64,000 bases of DNA from Ensifer sesbaniae (GCF_013283665.1 NZ_JABEKU010000001.1:744001-808000), one strand, 5' to 3'. Positions 54,516-64,000 are shown, counted from the stretch's first letter. Translations and numbers: made by a program. The notes: a model not told the origin generated them from the sequence alone.

Positions 54516-56108
54516 CTACCGCAGCGTATCCTTTCTGAGGTTGGCGTGGTTGAGCAGGGCCTCGATCAGATTCCAGGCTTCGACGTTGCTCGGCTCCACC
54601 GGCTTATGGGAGGACGACTTTGCCTTGGCAAGCGGCACGATCAGGTAGTCGGTGCGCGGGTCGGGGAAGGGGTCGGCAAAGGACTTGAGCAGCGGCGCAT
54701 GGTCGCCGTAGAAGACCAGCCAGACCGGGCGATCCAGCTTGTCGAGGTGCTCGCTCAGCGTGTTCAGCGCCGCGTCGGATTGTTCCAGAATGGCCAGATA
54801 GATATCGACGGGCTTGGTAAGATCACCGACGCGACCCGGCTCCCATGGGCCGTGATTGGCCATGGATGCGACGAAGACGAAGCCGCTTTCGTCCTCCGGC
54901 AGCTTATCGCATGCGTCGATCACCTTGGCCGCGAGTTTCTCATCGGAGACGTATGGCCCGTCTCTCTCGGGTCGATGGTCGAAACCGTCGAGCATTGTCA
55001 GCTTCGAAAAGCCGAGCTGCGGCATTGCCTTGTGCCGGAGGAAGAAGGTGCGGTCATAGGGATGGATGAAATGCGTGTTCCAACCGGCACGCTTCATCTT
55101 TCCGGGCCAGACCACGTCGGCATAATGCGAGGCCCTGAGATAGGGGTAGCTGGCGTCGACGTGGATGTCGTCAGGCACGAGGCCGCTGATGACCGCGAAC
55201 TCCGTGCGCAGCGTATAGCCGCCTTCGAAAACGCTGCTCAGCCGGCCCCATTGCACCGCCTCGCGCCGCAGCCGGTCCAGCGTCGGCATCTTCAAGGTCT
55301 CGACGCCGAAGTGCCGCATGTCGATGAAGGATTCGGACTGCCAGACGACGATCAGCGGTGAGCCGTCATCGCCGATGAGGTCGTGCACGGCGGCTCTGAC
55401 GATCTCCGAAAGTTCCGCGACGATCTTCTCCCGCCGGACGCCGAGCCAGACGATGAAGCGGAAGACGACCGAGCCGAAGGTGCCGAAACGCACCGTGTTC
55501 ATCTTGACGTCGAGCACCTTCAGCAGCCTTTGCACCAGCGCTGCCGTGGGCCGGTTGACCGGGCCGTAGAACAATAGGAGCCATGGACCGTAGGCGATCC
55601 CGAGCATCAGCAGGATCCAGAACAGTTTGCCCCGGTCCGGCAGGATGGCCGGCTCGAAATACATATAGAGGCCGGACACGCCGAAGACATAGAGGAAGGC
55701 GACGGTCCAGAAGACGACGTTCAAAGAGCTTGCGTAGAATATCGTCTTGTATTTGAACACGTCGACGACGAGCGCGATATCCGAGAAGATCAGCGGTTCG
55801 CGGATAAACTTGAACTTGGCGCGGGAAATGCCGGTGAAGATGATGAAGAAGCTCATCGTGCCGGCTGCGGCATAAAGCGGTCGCCACGAGCCGGCAAAGA
55901 AGCCGGCAAAGACCAGCGCAATGACCGGCAGGCGCGCAAGTGCGTCGACCACGTCCTGTGTCCGCCCGAAGGGCGAGGGATGGGCGCGCCGCTCCCGCTT
56001 CGGAAGCGCAAATCGGTCGGTGAAGAAGATCACTGCACAGGACAGCAGATAACAACTAAGCGTCAGTGTTATGGGGTAGTCGTGCAGTTGAAAGGGAAGC
56101 AACGCCAA
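54516..56108 (-). CDS. rkpI: Sulfatase/LTA synthase-like membrane protein RkpI
   Basis: The 530-aa protein has five N-terminal membrane helices and a periplasmic alkaline phosphatase/sulfatase-fold domain (about residues 250-515). That domain shows IVVWQSESF, the presumed nucleophile Thr in GGYTLRTEFAV, HFIHPYD and WLVFYGDHAPLL. This is the layout of lipoteichoic acid synthase-like phosphotransferases. The rkpI product is required for S. meliloti K antigen. The chemistry here may be transfer of a phospho-group to a polysaccharide or lipid, which is inference. Confidence 0.88.
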   Translation of the reverse strand: MALLPFQLHDYPITLTLSCYLLSCAVIFFTDRFALPKRERRAHPSPFGRTQDVVDALARLPVIALVFAGFFAGSWRPLYAAAGTMSFFIIFTGISRAKFKFIREPLIFSDIALVVDVFKYKTIFYASSLNVVFWTVAFLYVFGVSGLYMYFEPAILPDRGKLFWILLMLGIAYGPWLLLFYGPVNRPTAALVQRLLKVLDVKMNTVRFGTFGSVVFRFIVWLGVRREKIVAELSEIVRAAVHDLIGDDGSPLIVVWQSESFIDMRHFGVETLKMPTLDRLRREAVQWGRLSSVFEGGYTLRTEFAVISGLVPDDIHVDASYPYLRASHYADVVWPGKMKRAGWNTHFIHPYDRTFFLRHKAMPQLGFSKLTMLDGFDHRPERDGPYVSDEKLAAKVIDACDKLPEDESGFVFVASMANHGPWEPGRVGDLTKPVDIYLAILEQSDAALNTLSEHLDKLDRPVWLVFYGDHAPLLKSFADPFPDPRTDYLIVPLAKAKSSSHKPVEPSNVEAWNLIEALLNHANLRKDTLR

Positions 56109-56205
56109 GCGGAAACCTTCATGTCTTCATGCCGGCCGACGCCGCTTCATGCGGCACAGCATCCGCCCGACACTTAAATCTTATCGCTTGGTCGTACAAG
56201 CGCTG

Positions 56206-57045
56206 TCAGGTCCGTCGCTCCGACACTCCACCATTATGCACCGCGGTGTTGCCGCCACGCGCGATTGCCCTGTCGAACCACCAGTTGAGCAAGGGGCGGA
56301 TGGCGGGCGCGAAGCGACCGAGCAGAAAGAGCGTGGTGCCGAAATAGACTTCGAACCGCCCACGATCGATCCCCCTGGCGATCGTCTTCGCCACGGCATC
56401 CGCCGGCCAGGGACGGACCGTGCCCATGATTTTGGCCGCTTCCGCGGGCCGGCTTGCGAACTCGCGCTGAAACTGCGGTGTCTCCGTATCCGGCGGAAAA
56501 CACACGGAGACGCCGACGCCGTGGGCATGGGCTTCCGACCGCAGCGCCTGAGCGAAGCCGTGGAGCGCGAACTTCGAGGCGCAATAGGCGGAATAGCCAT
56601 AGATGCCGATGAGGCCCGCGCCGGATGAAATCATCATGATCCGGCCATGGCCACGTCGCTTCATGCCGTCATAAACCGCACGGACCGCATGCACCGTGCC
56701 GGAGAAATTGGTTTCGATCTGGCGCCGGAATGAAGCGCTGTCGAGCTCCTCGAAGCGTCCTGGCTCGACGATGCCGGCCGATGTGATGAGGATGTCGCAC
56801 GCTCCGAAGGCAGCTTCACATCGCCGGACCGCAGCTGTGAGCTCGTCTTCCGAGGCGACATCCGCAGCCTCGATCCCGATATTGTCGGCGACGCCCCCGC
56901 TCAATTGGGCGAGGTCCGCGTGCGCCCGTTCCAAAAGGTCGAGAGAGCGCGCGATCAGCGAGACGCGGGCGCCCCGAGCCGCGTAGATCGATGCAACTGC
57001 AAATCCGATCCCGCTCGAGCCACCGGTGATGATCACATGCGTCAT
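56206..57045 (-). CDS. rkpH: Short-chain dehydrogenase RkpH
   Basis: The 279-aa SDR has TGGSSGIGFAVA for NADP binding (residues 8-19), NSAG-equivalent ITSAGIVEPG, catalytic Ser in MMISSGAG, and YSAYCASK with Tyr/Lys (near residue 154). The C-terminal hydrophobic stretch resembles 3-ketodihydrosphingosine reductase-type SDRs. With RkpG it probably reduces a 3-keto lipid intermediate, a lipid anchor or carrier for the K antigen. 95 bases separate it from rkpG, including a palindromic repeat. Confidence 0.88.
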   Translation of the reverse strand: MTHVIITGGSSGIGFAVASIYAARGARVSLIARSLDLLERAHADLAQLSGGVADNIGIEAADVASEDELTAAVRRCEAAFGACDILITSAGIVEPGRFEELDSASFRRQIETNFSGTVHAVRAVYDGMKRRGHGRIMMISSGAGLIGIYGYSAYCASKFALHGFAQALRSEAHAHGVGVSVCFPPDTETPQFQREFASRPAEAAKIMGTVRPWPADAVAKTIARGIDRGRFEVYFGTTLFLLGRFAPAIRPLLNWWFDRAIARGGNTAVHNGGVSERRT

Positions 57046-57064
57046 GCTGATATCCCGCTCAAGA

Positions 57065-57106
57065 GCAATTCCAGGAAAGTCCGAAGCGCTTTGCGTCCGG
57101 AATTGC
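57065..57106. repeat. Palindromic intergenic repeat between rkpG and rkpH
   Basis: GCAATTCC (57065-57072) and GGAATTGC (57099-57106) are perfect inverted arms around an inner GC-rich hairpin. This AGCAATTCC...GGAATTGC element is of the kind found repeatedly in rhizobial intergenic regions. Confidence 0.6.
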
Positions 57107-57140
57107 GCGAAAACAATGCGGTGGCGATGCTGATCTCGGG

Positions 57141-58556
57141 TCAGCGCGCCGAGAGTGCCTTCATCATCTGATCGATGTCGATGCCGCCCAGTCCGAAATT
57201 GCGCTCGGTGAGGTCCGTCAGCCGTTCCGCCGTCAGCGTTACGGTCCGGCGGATCTGCTCTTCCGTATGGTCGCTCGTGATGAAGAAGCGCAGGCGCGCA
57301 AGCCCCTCGGGCACCGCCGGATGGATGATCGGCAGTGCATTGACCCCTTCGGCAAGCAGGTCGTTCGACAGCTGAACGGCCCGCAGGGAATCGCCGACGA
57401 TAACCGGCACGACGGAGAAGCCGCTGGAGAGACCGGTGTCGAGGCCCGCTTCCTTGGCAAGCTTCAGGAAGAGAGCGCCATTGCGGCGCAGTGCCGCCGT
57501 CCGCCCCGGTTCGCGCTCCAGCACGTCCAGGCTCGCGGTCGCGGCCGCCGCCAGCACGGGCGCAAGCCCGACGCTGTAGACGAAGCCGCCGGCGGATGCC
57601 TTCAGCACCTCGACCAGCGCCTCGCTGCCGGCGATGTAGCCGCCGCAGCTCGACGTGGTCTTTGAAAGCGTGCCCATCCAGATGTCGATCTCGTGCGGAT
57701 CGACGCCGAAATGCTCGGCAAGCCCGCGGCCGGTCTTGCCGAGGACGCCGAGCGAGTGCGCCTCGTCGACCATCAGCCAGAACCCGTACTCGGCCCGCAG
57801 CTTCAGAAGAGCCGGCAGGTCGGCGACATCGCCGTCCATCGAATAGATGCCCTCGACGATGACCATGATGCGGCGATAGTCGCCGGCGACGGTGCGCAGC
57901 ACGTGCTCGAGATCGGCGACATCGTTGTGCTTGAATAGCCGCCGGGTCGCGCCAGAGAGCTTGATGCCGGCAAGAGCGCTGTTGTGGATGAATTCGTCAT
58001 GGACGACGAGATCCTTCGGGCCCATCAGGCAGCTGATGGCGGCGACGTTGGTCAGATAGCCGCTGACAAAACAGACGGCGGCATCGACGCCGTAGAAGCT
58101 TGCGATCTTCTCTTCGAGCGCCACATGCACGGGCCGCTCGCCGGCGACGAGACGGCTCGCCGAGGCGGAGATCCCAAAGGTGCCGATCGTGTCCTTTGCC
58201 TTTGCCAGAACCTCCGCATGGCGGTTGAGGCCGAGATAGTCGTAGGAGGCGAAGTTGATCAGCTTGCGGCCGTCGATGACGGTGGTCGCCCCGGCGGCGG
58301 TCTGATGCGCGCGATAGAACGGATTGGCGATACCGAGCTGTTCACTGGCGAACTTCTGAGTCATCACCTGCTTGTATTCCGGCAGGTCTTCGAAACGGGC
58401 CTGCTGCCGGCGCGCCGGCGGCGGCATCTCCCGCTCCGAGCGCGCCATGCGGTTGCGCTCGGAGGATTGATGCGTGTTTCTCATCCGGTCCAGCAGGTTC
58501 TCCTTGAGGCTGCTGGTCATCTTGGATGCGCCTGGGCCGTTTCCGTTCGTGCTCAT
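57141..58556 (-). CDS. rkpG: Acyl-CoA/ACP:amino acid acyltransferase (alpha-oxoamine synthase) RkpG
   Basis: The 471-aa PLP enzyme matches serine palmitoyltransferase / 2-amino-3-ketobutyrate ligase: INFASYDYLGLN, VHDEFIHNSALAGIKLSGA, MVDEAHSLGVLGKTGRG, and the Schiff-base Lys near residue 296 in TLSKTTSSCGGY. An N-terminal ~60-residue extension is basic and charged. Decarboxylative condensation of an amino acid with a RkpA-made acyl chain is the likely role. Its start overlaps the rkpA stop by 4 bases. Confidence 0.9.
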   Translation of the reverse strand: MSTNGNGPGASKMTSSLKENLLDRMRNTHQSSERNRMARSEREMPPPARRQQARFEDLPEYKQVMTQKFASEQLGIANPFYRAHQTAAGATTVIDGRKLINFASYDYLGLNRHAEVLAKAKDTIGTFGISASASRLVAGERPVHVALEEKIASFYGVDAAVCFVSGYLTNVAAISCLMGPKDLVVHDEFIHNSALAGIKLSGATRRLFKHNDVADLEHVLRTVAGDYRRIMVIVEGIYSMDGDVADLPALLKLRAEYGFWLMVDEAHSLGVLGKTGRGLAEHFGVDPHEIDIWMGTLSKTTSSCGGYIAGSEALVEVLKASAGGFVYSVGLAPVLAAAATASLDVLEREPGRTAALRRNGALFLKLAKEAGLDTGLSSGFSVVPVIVGDSLRAVQLSNDLLAEGVNALPIIHPAVPEGLARLRFFITSDHTEEQIRRTVTLTAERLTDLTERNFGLGGIDIDQMMKALSAR

Positions 58557-61500
58557 TGGCTCTGTGCTTTTTCCTTCGCCGTTCCGACATGGCGCTGCGC
58601 GAGTTCGCTGACGATCTTGTCGTCGGCGGGCTCGGCATCGTCGCTCTGGTCGCGCTTGCTCACCTTTTCATAGAGCTTGCGGGCGACATCGCCAACTGTC
58701 GTGTTGTCCGCGACGCCGCTAAGCGGCATGTCGAAGCCGGTGTTCTGCTGGAAGCTCATGCCGAGTTCGACCGCCATCAGGCTGTCGAGGCCGATTTCCT
58801 TCAGCACCTTGGCGCGCGTGACCGTATCCTTCGACACGCGCAGGATCGCAGCGATCTCTCCGGCGACGAGGTCGAAGAGAATGTCCTCGGCTTCCTGCGG
58901 CGACTTGCCTTCGATCATCGCCACGAGATCCATCTGGGCGCCTTCGCCGCCGGTGGCGTGCTGGTCGGCGCTGCGAAGGATGACTTCGAAGAGGGCGTTG
59001 CGCGCGACCGGCAGGTTGCGCGCGGCCGACCAGTCGATCTCCGAGATCATCACCACCGCCGCATCGACGGTGCCCGGATCGAAGGCCAGGTGGCTCTCGA
59101 CCATGTCGAGGGCCGTCTGTGCCTTCAGCGCCGTCTTGCCGATGCGCTTGGCAAGCAGATCGTTCACATCCGTGTTCTGGACCAGGTAACCCTTGTCGGC
59201 GATCGCACCGAAGCCGACGGCAAGACCCGCAAGGCCGCGGGCGCGACGGGCGCGGGCGAGGCCTTCGAGATAGCCGTTGGCGGCGACGTAGTTGGCCTGA
59301 CCGGGGTTGCCGACGAGTGTCGTCGCCGACGAGAACAGGATGAAGTTGTCGAGCTTGTCCTCGTTGGTGAGCCGATCGAGGACAGCGGCACCCTTGGCCT
59401 TCGTGTCGATGACCGGGCGGTTGCGCTCGCGATTGAGATTGCTGATCAGCGCGTCGTCGAGCACCATCGCGGCGTGGACGATCGAGCGGAGCGGTGCAAT
59501 CGCGCGCAACTCTTTCAGGAGACGCTCTGTCGCCGCCGGATCGGTGACGTCACAGGCGTGCACGGTGGCTGAGACACCGGCCTTCGCCCAGGCTTCGATC
59601 ATCGCCGTCGTTTCGGCATCCGCCTGCCCGCGGCGCGAGCAGAGCGCAATCTTCGTCGCTCCCTTTTCGACGAGCCAGTTGGCAGCAGCGAGACCAAAGC
59701 CACCGATGCCGCCGACGACGAGATGCATGCCGTTCGGATCGACCTTCACGCCGCCATGCGGGCGCTTGGCGACGCGATGCTTGCCCGCAACCGGAGGCAG
59801 CACGACGATCTTGCCGATATGGCCGGCATTCTGCATCAGCCGGAAGGCGTTGCCGATTTCGTCGAAGTCGAAGGCACGGTAGGGAAGCGGCGTCAGCTTG
59901 CCCTCTTCGAACAATGCACCGATTTCGGTGAAGATCCGCTTGGTGAGCTTCGGCTGGTTAACCAGTAACTGGTCGGCGTCGATGCCGAAATAGCTGACAT
60001 TGCGGCGGAAGGGCCTAAGGCCGATCTTGCTGTCGGCATAATAGTCGCGCTTGCCGAGTTCGAGGAAGCGGCCGAAGGGCTTCACCAGCGCCAGGCTCTG
60101 TTCCATGGCTTCGGCAAAGAGCGAGTTCAGGACGAGGTCGACACCCTCTCCGTCCGTGACCGCGCGAACGTCGTTGACAAAGCCGAGCGAGCGGGAATCG
60201 AAGACATGATCGGCGCCGAGCATCGACAGGAAACGGCGCTTCTCGCGCGTGCCCGCCGTGGCGATGACCTTGGCGCCCTTGAGCTTGGCCACCTGCAGTG
60301 CGGCAAGGCCGACACCGCCGGCAGCACCGTGGATGAGGATCGTCTCATCCGGCTGGATGCGGCCAAGTTCGACCATGGCGTAGTAGGCCGTGAGGAACGC
60401 GACTGGGACCGTTGCCGCGGCAACCGGACTTACCGACTGCGGCAGCCTGGCGACGCCCGCGCGCGAGACGACGGCATGGGTCGAGAAGGCTGAGGATGCG
60501 ATCGCCATGACGGCGTCGCCGACGACGAGGTCGTCGACGCCTGCACCGACGGCAATCACGTGGCCGGAGAGTTCCATGCCGATCGTCGCGCCTGCGAAAC
60601 CGTCTTCGAGCGCTTCTTCCGGCAGCAGACCCATCGCCCACATCACATCGCGGAAGTTGAGGCCGGTCGCCGCAACCGCGACGACGACTTCACCCGGACC
60701 TGCGGCGGGAATGTCGCTTTCCTCCCAGTCGATGCTCCCCACCTGCGAGTTGACGCGCTGGCGGATCGTTGCAGCCTGGAAGCTATCGATTGCCGCGTGC
60801 GCATTGTCGATCGGACCCGGCACGGCGCGGATTTCGGAAAGCGCCGCCTCTTCTCCCTCGAGCAGCCACTCACGGTTGGCGCTGGCGCTGCCGAGCAGCG
60901 GAGACGCTGCCGCGATCTGCTCGATCGTGGTCGGAGAACCGTCGATATCGAGCGCGTGCACATCGAGGAACTCGTATTCGTTCTGAAGCACGCGGGCGAA
61001 GGCCCAGAGACCGGCATTGACGCCGTCGCTTGCAACCGTTGCGCCCGTTGCCCGGCTCGCGATCGGCGCTCCGCCCGGCGCGACGAGCACGAGCCGCGGG
61101 CGGCTATCGCCGGTCGGTTCGGCTCCGCCGACATGCTGGCGCAAGGCTTCGGCGAAGGCGCCGAGAGCAAGGATCTGAGTCTGCAGCGAAGCGGAATCGT
61201 CCGCCCGGGGTTGAGCGGTCGGCGACGCAAGGAAGATTGCCCGCAGCGGCTGTTCGCCAAGGGCCTCGAAGCCGCTGAGGAGTGCTGCCTTGTCGGCTGC
61301 GATGTCGCCGCTGAGATCGACCGGAATAGCCGGTGCCGAAGGCGCATTGCCCTTGTCGCCCGCGATCTGCAGCAGCAGATAGGCGCCGGTCACCGGTGCT
61401 TCGGCAGTCACGGAAGCCGCGGCGGCACCGCGCGCTTCGAGCAGGATGACATTGCCGCTCGCGCATTCGCGGTCGGCGATATTGACGTCGCGCAGATCGA

Positions 61501-64000
61501 GATCGCCGAGGCACTTCTGCCAGTGCGGCACGGCCGCAAGATTGCCGATCGGGAATTCCGCAGTCTGGCTGCGGGCGAACCATCCTTCGGAAAGTCCGAG
61601 GGCGAAATCGTTGAACAGCGACGGCGCGCTGACGGCCGCTATCAATCCGCCGGTGTCGCGCAGCGCCGAGCGAAGTGCGGTGCGCACCGCCACGTCGTCC
61701 TCGATCAGGCTGTAGAGCCCATCGGAAGCGCTGATGACGAGGTCGAAGGACGTCAGCGTCGCGAGTTCGCTCTTCTTGAGAATGCGCACATGGGCATCGT
61801 TCTCGAAGGCGAGCTCAAGGCCACGCTGGGCGTTGTCCCGCGCTTCGAAGACAGTGAGGCTTGCGCCGTGCTTTTCGGCGAGCGTCGCCAGGCGGCGGGT
61901 GAAGGCGGACGAAACGCTGCCGAGTTCGACGATGCGAAGGCGAGCGCCCGCAGGTTGTGCGGTGAGAGCTTTCTCGAGCGCTTCGAGCACGAATGCCATC
62001 CGTTCCCGGCTCGCTTCCGAGTGGACGGCCTGATGATCGAGCGTGGCATCGCTGATGAAGTTGGCGCCAAGGGCAGCCTCGTCGCCGGCCTGGAGAGCAT
62101 CGAGGCGCGCAAGGGCCTCCGCATAGGCATTGTTGATCAACACCGCCTCGACGGCGCGGTCGGACCGCTCACCGTAGAGTTCGCGCAGGATCTCCGGGAC
62201 GCCTGGCAAATTGAAGTCTTGAGCAACAGTCCAGATGCCGTCCTTGTGCTCGCAGAGACCGGCGTCTTCCAGCACATAGAGGCAGCTCGTCAGGAAACAC
62301 TGGAAGGCAAAATCGCCAGGAAGGCTGTTGCCTTGGATGGTCGATCGGCCCTTGGCGAGCTTGAGGGCAATCTCCTGGCAGGCGCGATAGATGGCCGCAT
62401 TGAAGAGCAACGTCGTGTTGTCGACGCCGGCTTCGCGGGCAGCAGGCATGGCGATCTTGATCGGCGCCGGCGACTTGGTCTGCAGGCCCGGCAGTGCCGC
62501 TTCGGATTGCACGGCCTCGTAGTGGAAGGACAGCGCATCGAGCGTCTTGTGCTTGCGCAGATAGGTCCGGCGGAAGCGGCAATCCTCGAAATGCGCGACC
62601 GGTGCGCCCGACTTGTCGAAGAAGTGGAATTTCGCCTTGATCGAATTGGCGCTGACGCGCTCGATCTCGATCATCGCGCGCGCGATCGGCTGGCTGCCGT
62701 TGACGACCCGCACCGAACCGAAGCGAACGGGGATATAGGGGGCGCCGCTCTTGTCGCCGGTGAAACGATCGAAGAGGGCGACGAGACCGTGGAAAGTCGC
62801 ATCGACGGAGATCGGGTTCAAGGCGTAGGTGATGAGCGGGTGGCCGGCCGCATCAGGCGACTTCAGCTCGACATCGACCAGCCGATCGCCATAGGCGACC
62901 GCCTTGGCCAGCAGCTGGAAGCGCGGGCCGTAGTCGAGGCCGAACTGTTTCGCCGTCTCATAGGCGCGCCCAGGCGCGACCGTTGCGGTCTTCGCCAAGC
63001 CGGCGAGCGACGGATAGGCGCGCTCCTCGGCCGGCAATGGCTTGCGGCAGCGGGCAACTGCATGCACGGCCCAATCGTCTTCCGAAAGACGTTCGCGCGA
63101 GCGGATCTCGATGTCGCCGGTCTCCGGCGAAAGCACCGTCGACAGTTCCATGATCTTCGTATCGCTGAGCTCCAGCGGACGAACGATCTCCAGATTGGTG
63201 ATCTCGACCTCGTCGCTACCGTAGAACTGCTGCGCGGCCGCAACGGCGATTTCGATGAAGCCGCTGCCCGGCAGGATCGCCTTGCCGTCGACCACGTGTT
63301 CGGCGAGGTCGGGGAAGAGATGGGCGTCGACGTGGTTCTTCCAGCTGCCGCTGTTCGGGTCGCTGCGCCAGCCGGTCAGGCGGTAGGGCTTGGCAGTCCG
63401 GCCGAAGAGGTCGGTGGCGTCGGTCGTAGCTGCGGGGCGCAGTTCGACGGGCTCGAACGGCAGGCTGGGCAGCGCGATCGATGCGTTGCGCTTGCCGAAG
63501 ACACGGGCCGTGTCGACGACCGCGCCGTGCGCGACGGCACGCGCCATCGCCGCCGAGATCGGATCCTGGCCGGTTTCGCCGACGTCCCGCAGGAGGGTCG
63601 GCACGACCATGCCCGGGGCCGCGGCCTGCTTGATCGTCTCCTTCACATAGGACGACAGGATCGGGCGCGGCGAAATTTCGATGAACAGGCGGCAACCCAT
63701 CTCGATTGCGGCCTCGGCCGCCGCCTGGAAGCGGACCGGCTCGCGCACGTTCTTCCACCAGTAGTCCGGGTCGAGCTGCGTGCCCTCGAGGGCGGCGCCC
63801 GTGACCGTCGAGAGGTAAGCGAGCTCGGTGCGGCGCGGTGCGATGTCCGGAATGTCGGAGAGGAAGGCGTCCTTCGCCCGATCGATGATCGGGTGGTGGA
63901 AGGGATAGTTGATGTCGAGGATCTGGACCGGGATCTTCGCCTTGCGTGCAGCGTCGCGGAAGGTCGAGATCTGGTCTGCTGGTCCCGATATCGTCACGGA
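58553..64000 (-). CDS. rkpA: Type I fatty acid/polyketide synthase RkpA, C-terminal part (5' end outside the window)
   Basis: At least 1815 codons are present. Domains in order are: the end of an acyltransferase (YPFHHPIIDRAKDAFLS; PILSSYVKETI), a dehydratase with HVVDGKAILPGSG, a methyltransferase-like region with a poor SAM motif (IVELGSVSSAF), an enoylreductase (GAAGGVGLAALQVAKLKGAK), a ketoreductase (VVGGIGGFGLAAANWLV), and an acyl carrier protein with the phosphopantetheine Ser in EIGLDSLMAVELG. A ketosynthase should lie upstream. RkpA makes the specialised acyl chain needed for K-antigen production. No frameshift seen. Confidence 0.92.
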   Translation of the reverse strand, partial: SVTISGPADQISTFRDAARKAKIPVQILDINYPFHHPIIDRAKDAFLSDIPDIAPRRTELAYLSTVTGAALEGTQLDPDYWWKNVREPVRFQAAAEAAIEMGCRLFIEISPRPILSSYVKETIKQAAAPGMVVPTLLRDVGETGQDPISAAMARAVAHGAVVDTARVFGKRNASIALPSLPFEPVELRPAATTDATDLFGRTAKPYRLTGWRSDPNSGSWKNHVDAHLFPDLAEHVVDGKAILPGSGFIEIAVAAAQQFYGSDEVEITNLEIVRPLELSDTKIMELSTVLSPETGDIEIRSRERLSEDDWAVHAVARCRKPLPAEERAYPSLAGLAKTATVAPGRAYETAKQFGLDYGPRFQLLAKAVAYGDRLVDVELKSPDAAGHPLITYALNPISVDATFHGLVALFDRFTGDKSGAPYIPVRFGSVRVVNGSQPIARAMIEIERVSANSIKAKFHFFDKSGAPVAHFEDCRFRRTYLRKHKTLDALSFHYEAVQSEAALPGLQTKSPAPIKIAMPAAREAGVDNTTLLFNAAIYRACQEIALKLAKGRSTIQGNSLPGDFAFQCFLTSCLYVLEDAGLCEHKDGIWTVAQDFNLPGVPEILRELYGERSDRAVEAVLINNAYAEALARLDALQAGDEAALGANFISDATLDHQAVHSEASRERMAFVLEALEKALTAQPAGARLRIVELGSVSSAFTRRLATLAEKHGASLTVFEARDNAQRGLELAFENDAHVRILKKSELATLTSFDLVISASDGLYSLIEDDVAVRTALRSALRDTGGLIAAVSAPSLFNDFALGLSEGWFARSQTAEFPIGNLAAVPHWQKCLGDLDLRDVNIADRECASGNVILLEARGAAAASVTAEAPVTGAYLLLQIAGDKGNAPSAPAIPVDLSGDIAADKAALLSGFEALGEQPLRAIFLASPTAQPRADDSASLQTQILALGAFAEALRQHVGGAEPTGDSRPRLVLVAPGGAPIASRATGATVASDGVNAGLWAFARVLQNEYEFLDVHALDIDGSPTTIEQIAAASPLLGSASANREWLLEGEEAALSEIRAVPGPIDNAHAAIDSFQAATIRQRVNSQVGSIDWEESDIPAAGPGEVVVAVAATGLNFRDVMWAMGLLPEEALEDGFAGATIGMELSGHVIAVGAGVDDLVVGDAVMAIASSAFSTHAVVSRAGVARLPQSVSPVAAATVPVAFLTAYYAMVELGRIQPDETILIHGAAGGVGLAALQVAKLKGAKVIATAGTREKRRFLSMLGADHVFDSRSLGFVNDVRAVTDGEGVDLVLNSLFAEAMEQSLALVKPFGRFLELGKRDYYADSKIGLRPFRRNVSYFGIDADQLLVNQPKLTKRIFTEIGALFEEGKLTPLPYRAFDFDEIGNAFRLMQNAGHIGKIVVLPPVAGKHRVAKRPHGGVKVDPNGMHLVVGGIGGFGLAAANWLVEKGATKIALCSRRGQADAETTAMIEAWAKAGVSATVHACDVTDPAATERLLKELRAIAPLRSIVHAAMVLDDALISNLNRERNRPVIDTKAKGAAVLDRLTNEDKLDNFILFSSATTLVGNPGQANYVAANGYLEGLARARRARGLAGLAVGFGAIADKGYLVQNTDVNDLLAKRIGKTALKAQTALDMVESHLAFDPGTVDAAVVMISEIDWSAARNLPVARNALFEVILRSADQHATGGEGAQMDLVAMIEGKSPQEAEDILFDLVAGEIAAILRVSKDTVTRAKVLKEIGLDSLMAVELGMSFQQNTGFDMPLSGVADNTTVGDVARKLYEKVSKRDQSDDAEPADDKIVSELAQRHVGTAKEKAQSQ

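Overview
The window looks like a chromosomal segment of an Ensifer/Sinorhizobium-type alphaproteobacterium. GC content is high and Rhizobiaceae-type intergenic palindromes are scattered through it. The right end carries an rkpAGHIJ capsular polysaccharide cluster in the order known from Sinorhizobium meliloti, and a PodJ-like polarity factor sits beside a fatty acid beta-oxidation operon. I see no prophage, insertion sequence, CRISPR array, rRNA or tRNA. Species assignment is inference from gene order and protein character.

Left part (1-16.5 kb). It opens with the N-terminal part of an anchored or exported protein and a LexA-like S24 regulator, then a divergent HxlR regulator / SRPBCC pair sharing an inverted-repeat operator, then LysE and EamA transporters. 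The minus-strand operon fadE-fadA-lipoprotein-fadB encodes beta-oxidation and has a long ACGT-type palindrome upstream. PodJ (1274 aa) diverges from it, followed by a TSUP exporter overlapping a TIGR02186 protein.

Middle part (16.5-34 kb). Here are a stand-alone Lrp ligand-binding domain, the PdeM nuclease and Lhr-type helicase pair separated by an inverted 46-bp RIME-like repeat, an AhpD-like protein whose 5' end looks frameshifted, a YitT membrane protein, a TPR methyltransferase, a DUF6460 / CAP-lipoprotein pair, a MATE exporter, pyrD-DUF952, and a convergent two-component pair (LuxR-type response regulator and a symporter-fused hybrid kinase resembling CrbS/CrbR or MxtR/ErdR). MscL, an aminotransferase and chorismate mutase follow.

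Right-middle part (34-46 kb). A cyanide-insensitive-type cytochrome bd operon (cydAB plus a 38-aa DUF2474/CydX-like subunit beginning at TTG) is followed downstream by a run of strong hairpins that may be a small RNA. Next is an amino-acid uptake and catabolism locus. A polar amino acid ABC transporter and an M20 hydrolase are divergent from a TetR regulator with AruH/AruI-type arginine transaminase and 2-ketoarginine decarboxylase.

Right part (46-64 kb). A fused SecDF gene comes first. After it is a small regulatory island with a 32-aa three-cysteine ORF behind a strong ribosome binding site, a 70-aa protein and a four-cysteine Rrf2 regulator, with related inverted repeats at both promoters. 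Then come KpsF/KdsD (arabinose-5-phosphate isomerase), an Lrp regulator, an MFS transporter and the rkpJ-I-H-G-A operon. RkpA runs off the window end.

The most interesting unexplained structures are the hairpin cluster at 34.4-34.6 kb and the leader-ORF/Rrf2 island at 49.0-50.2 kb.
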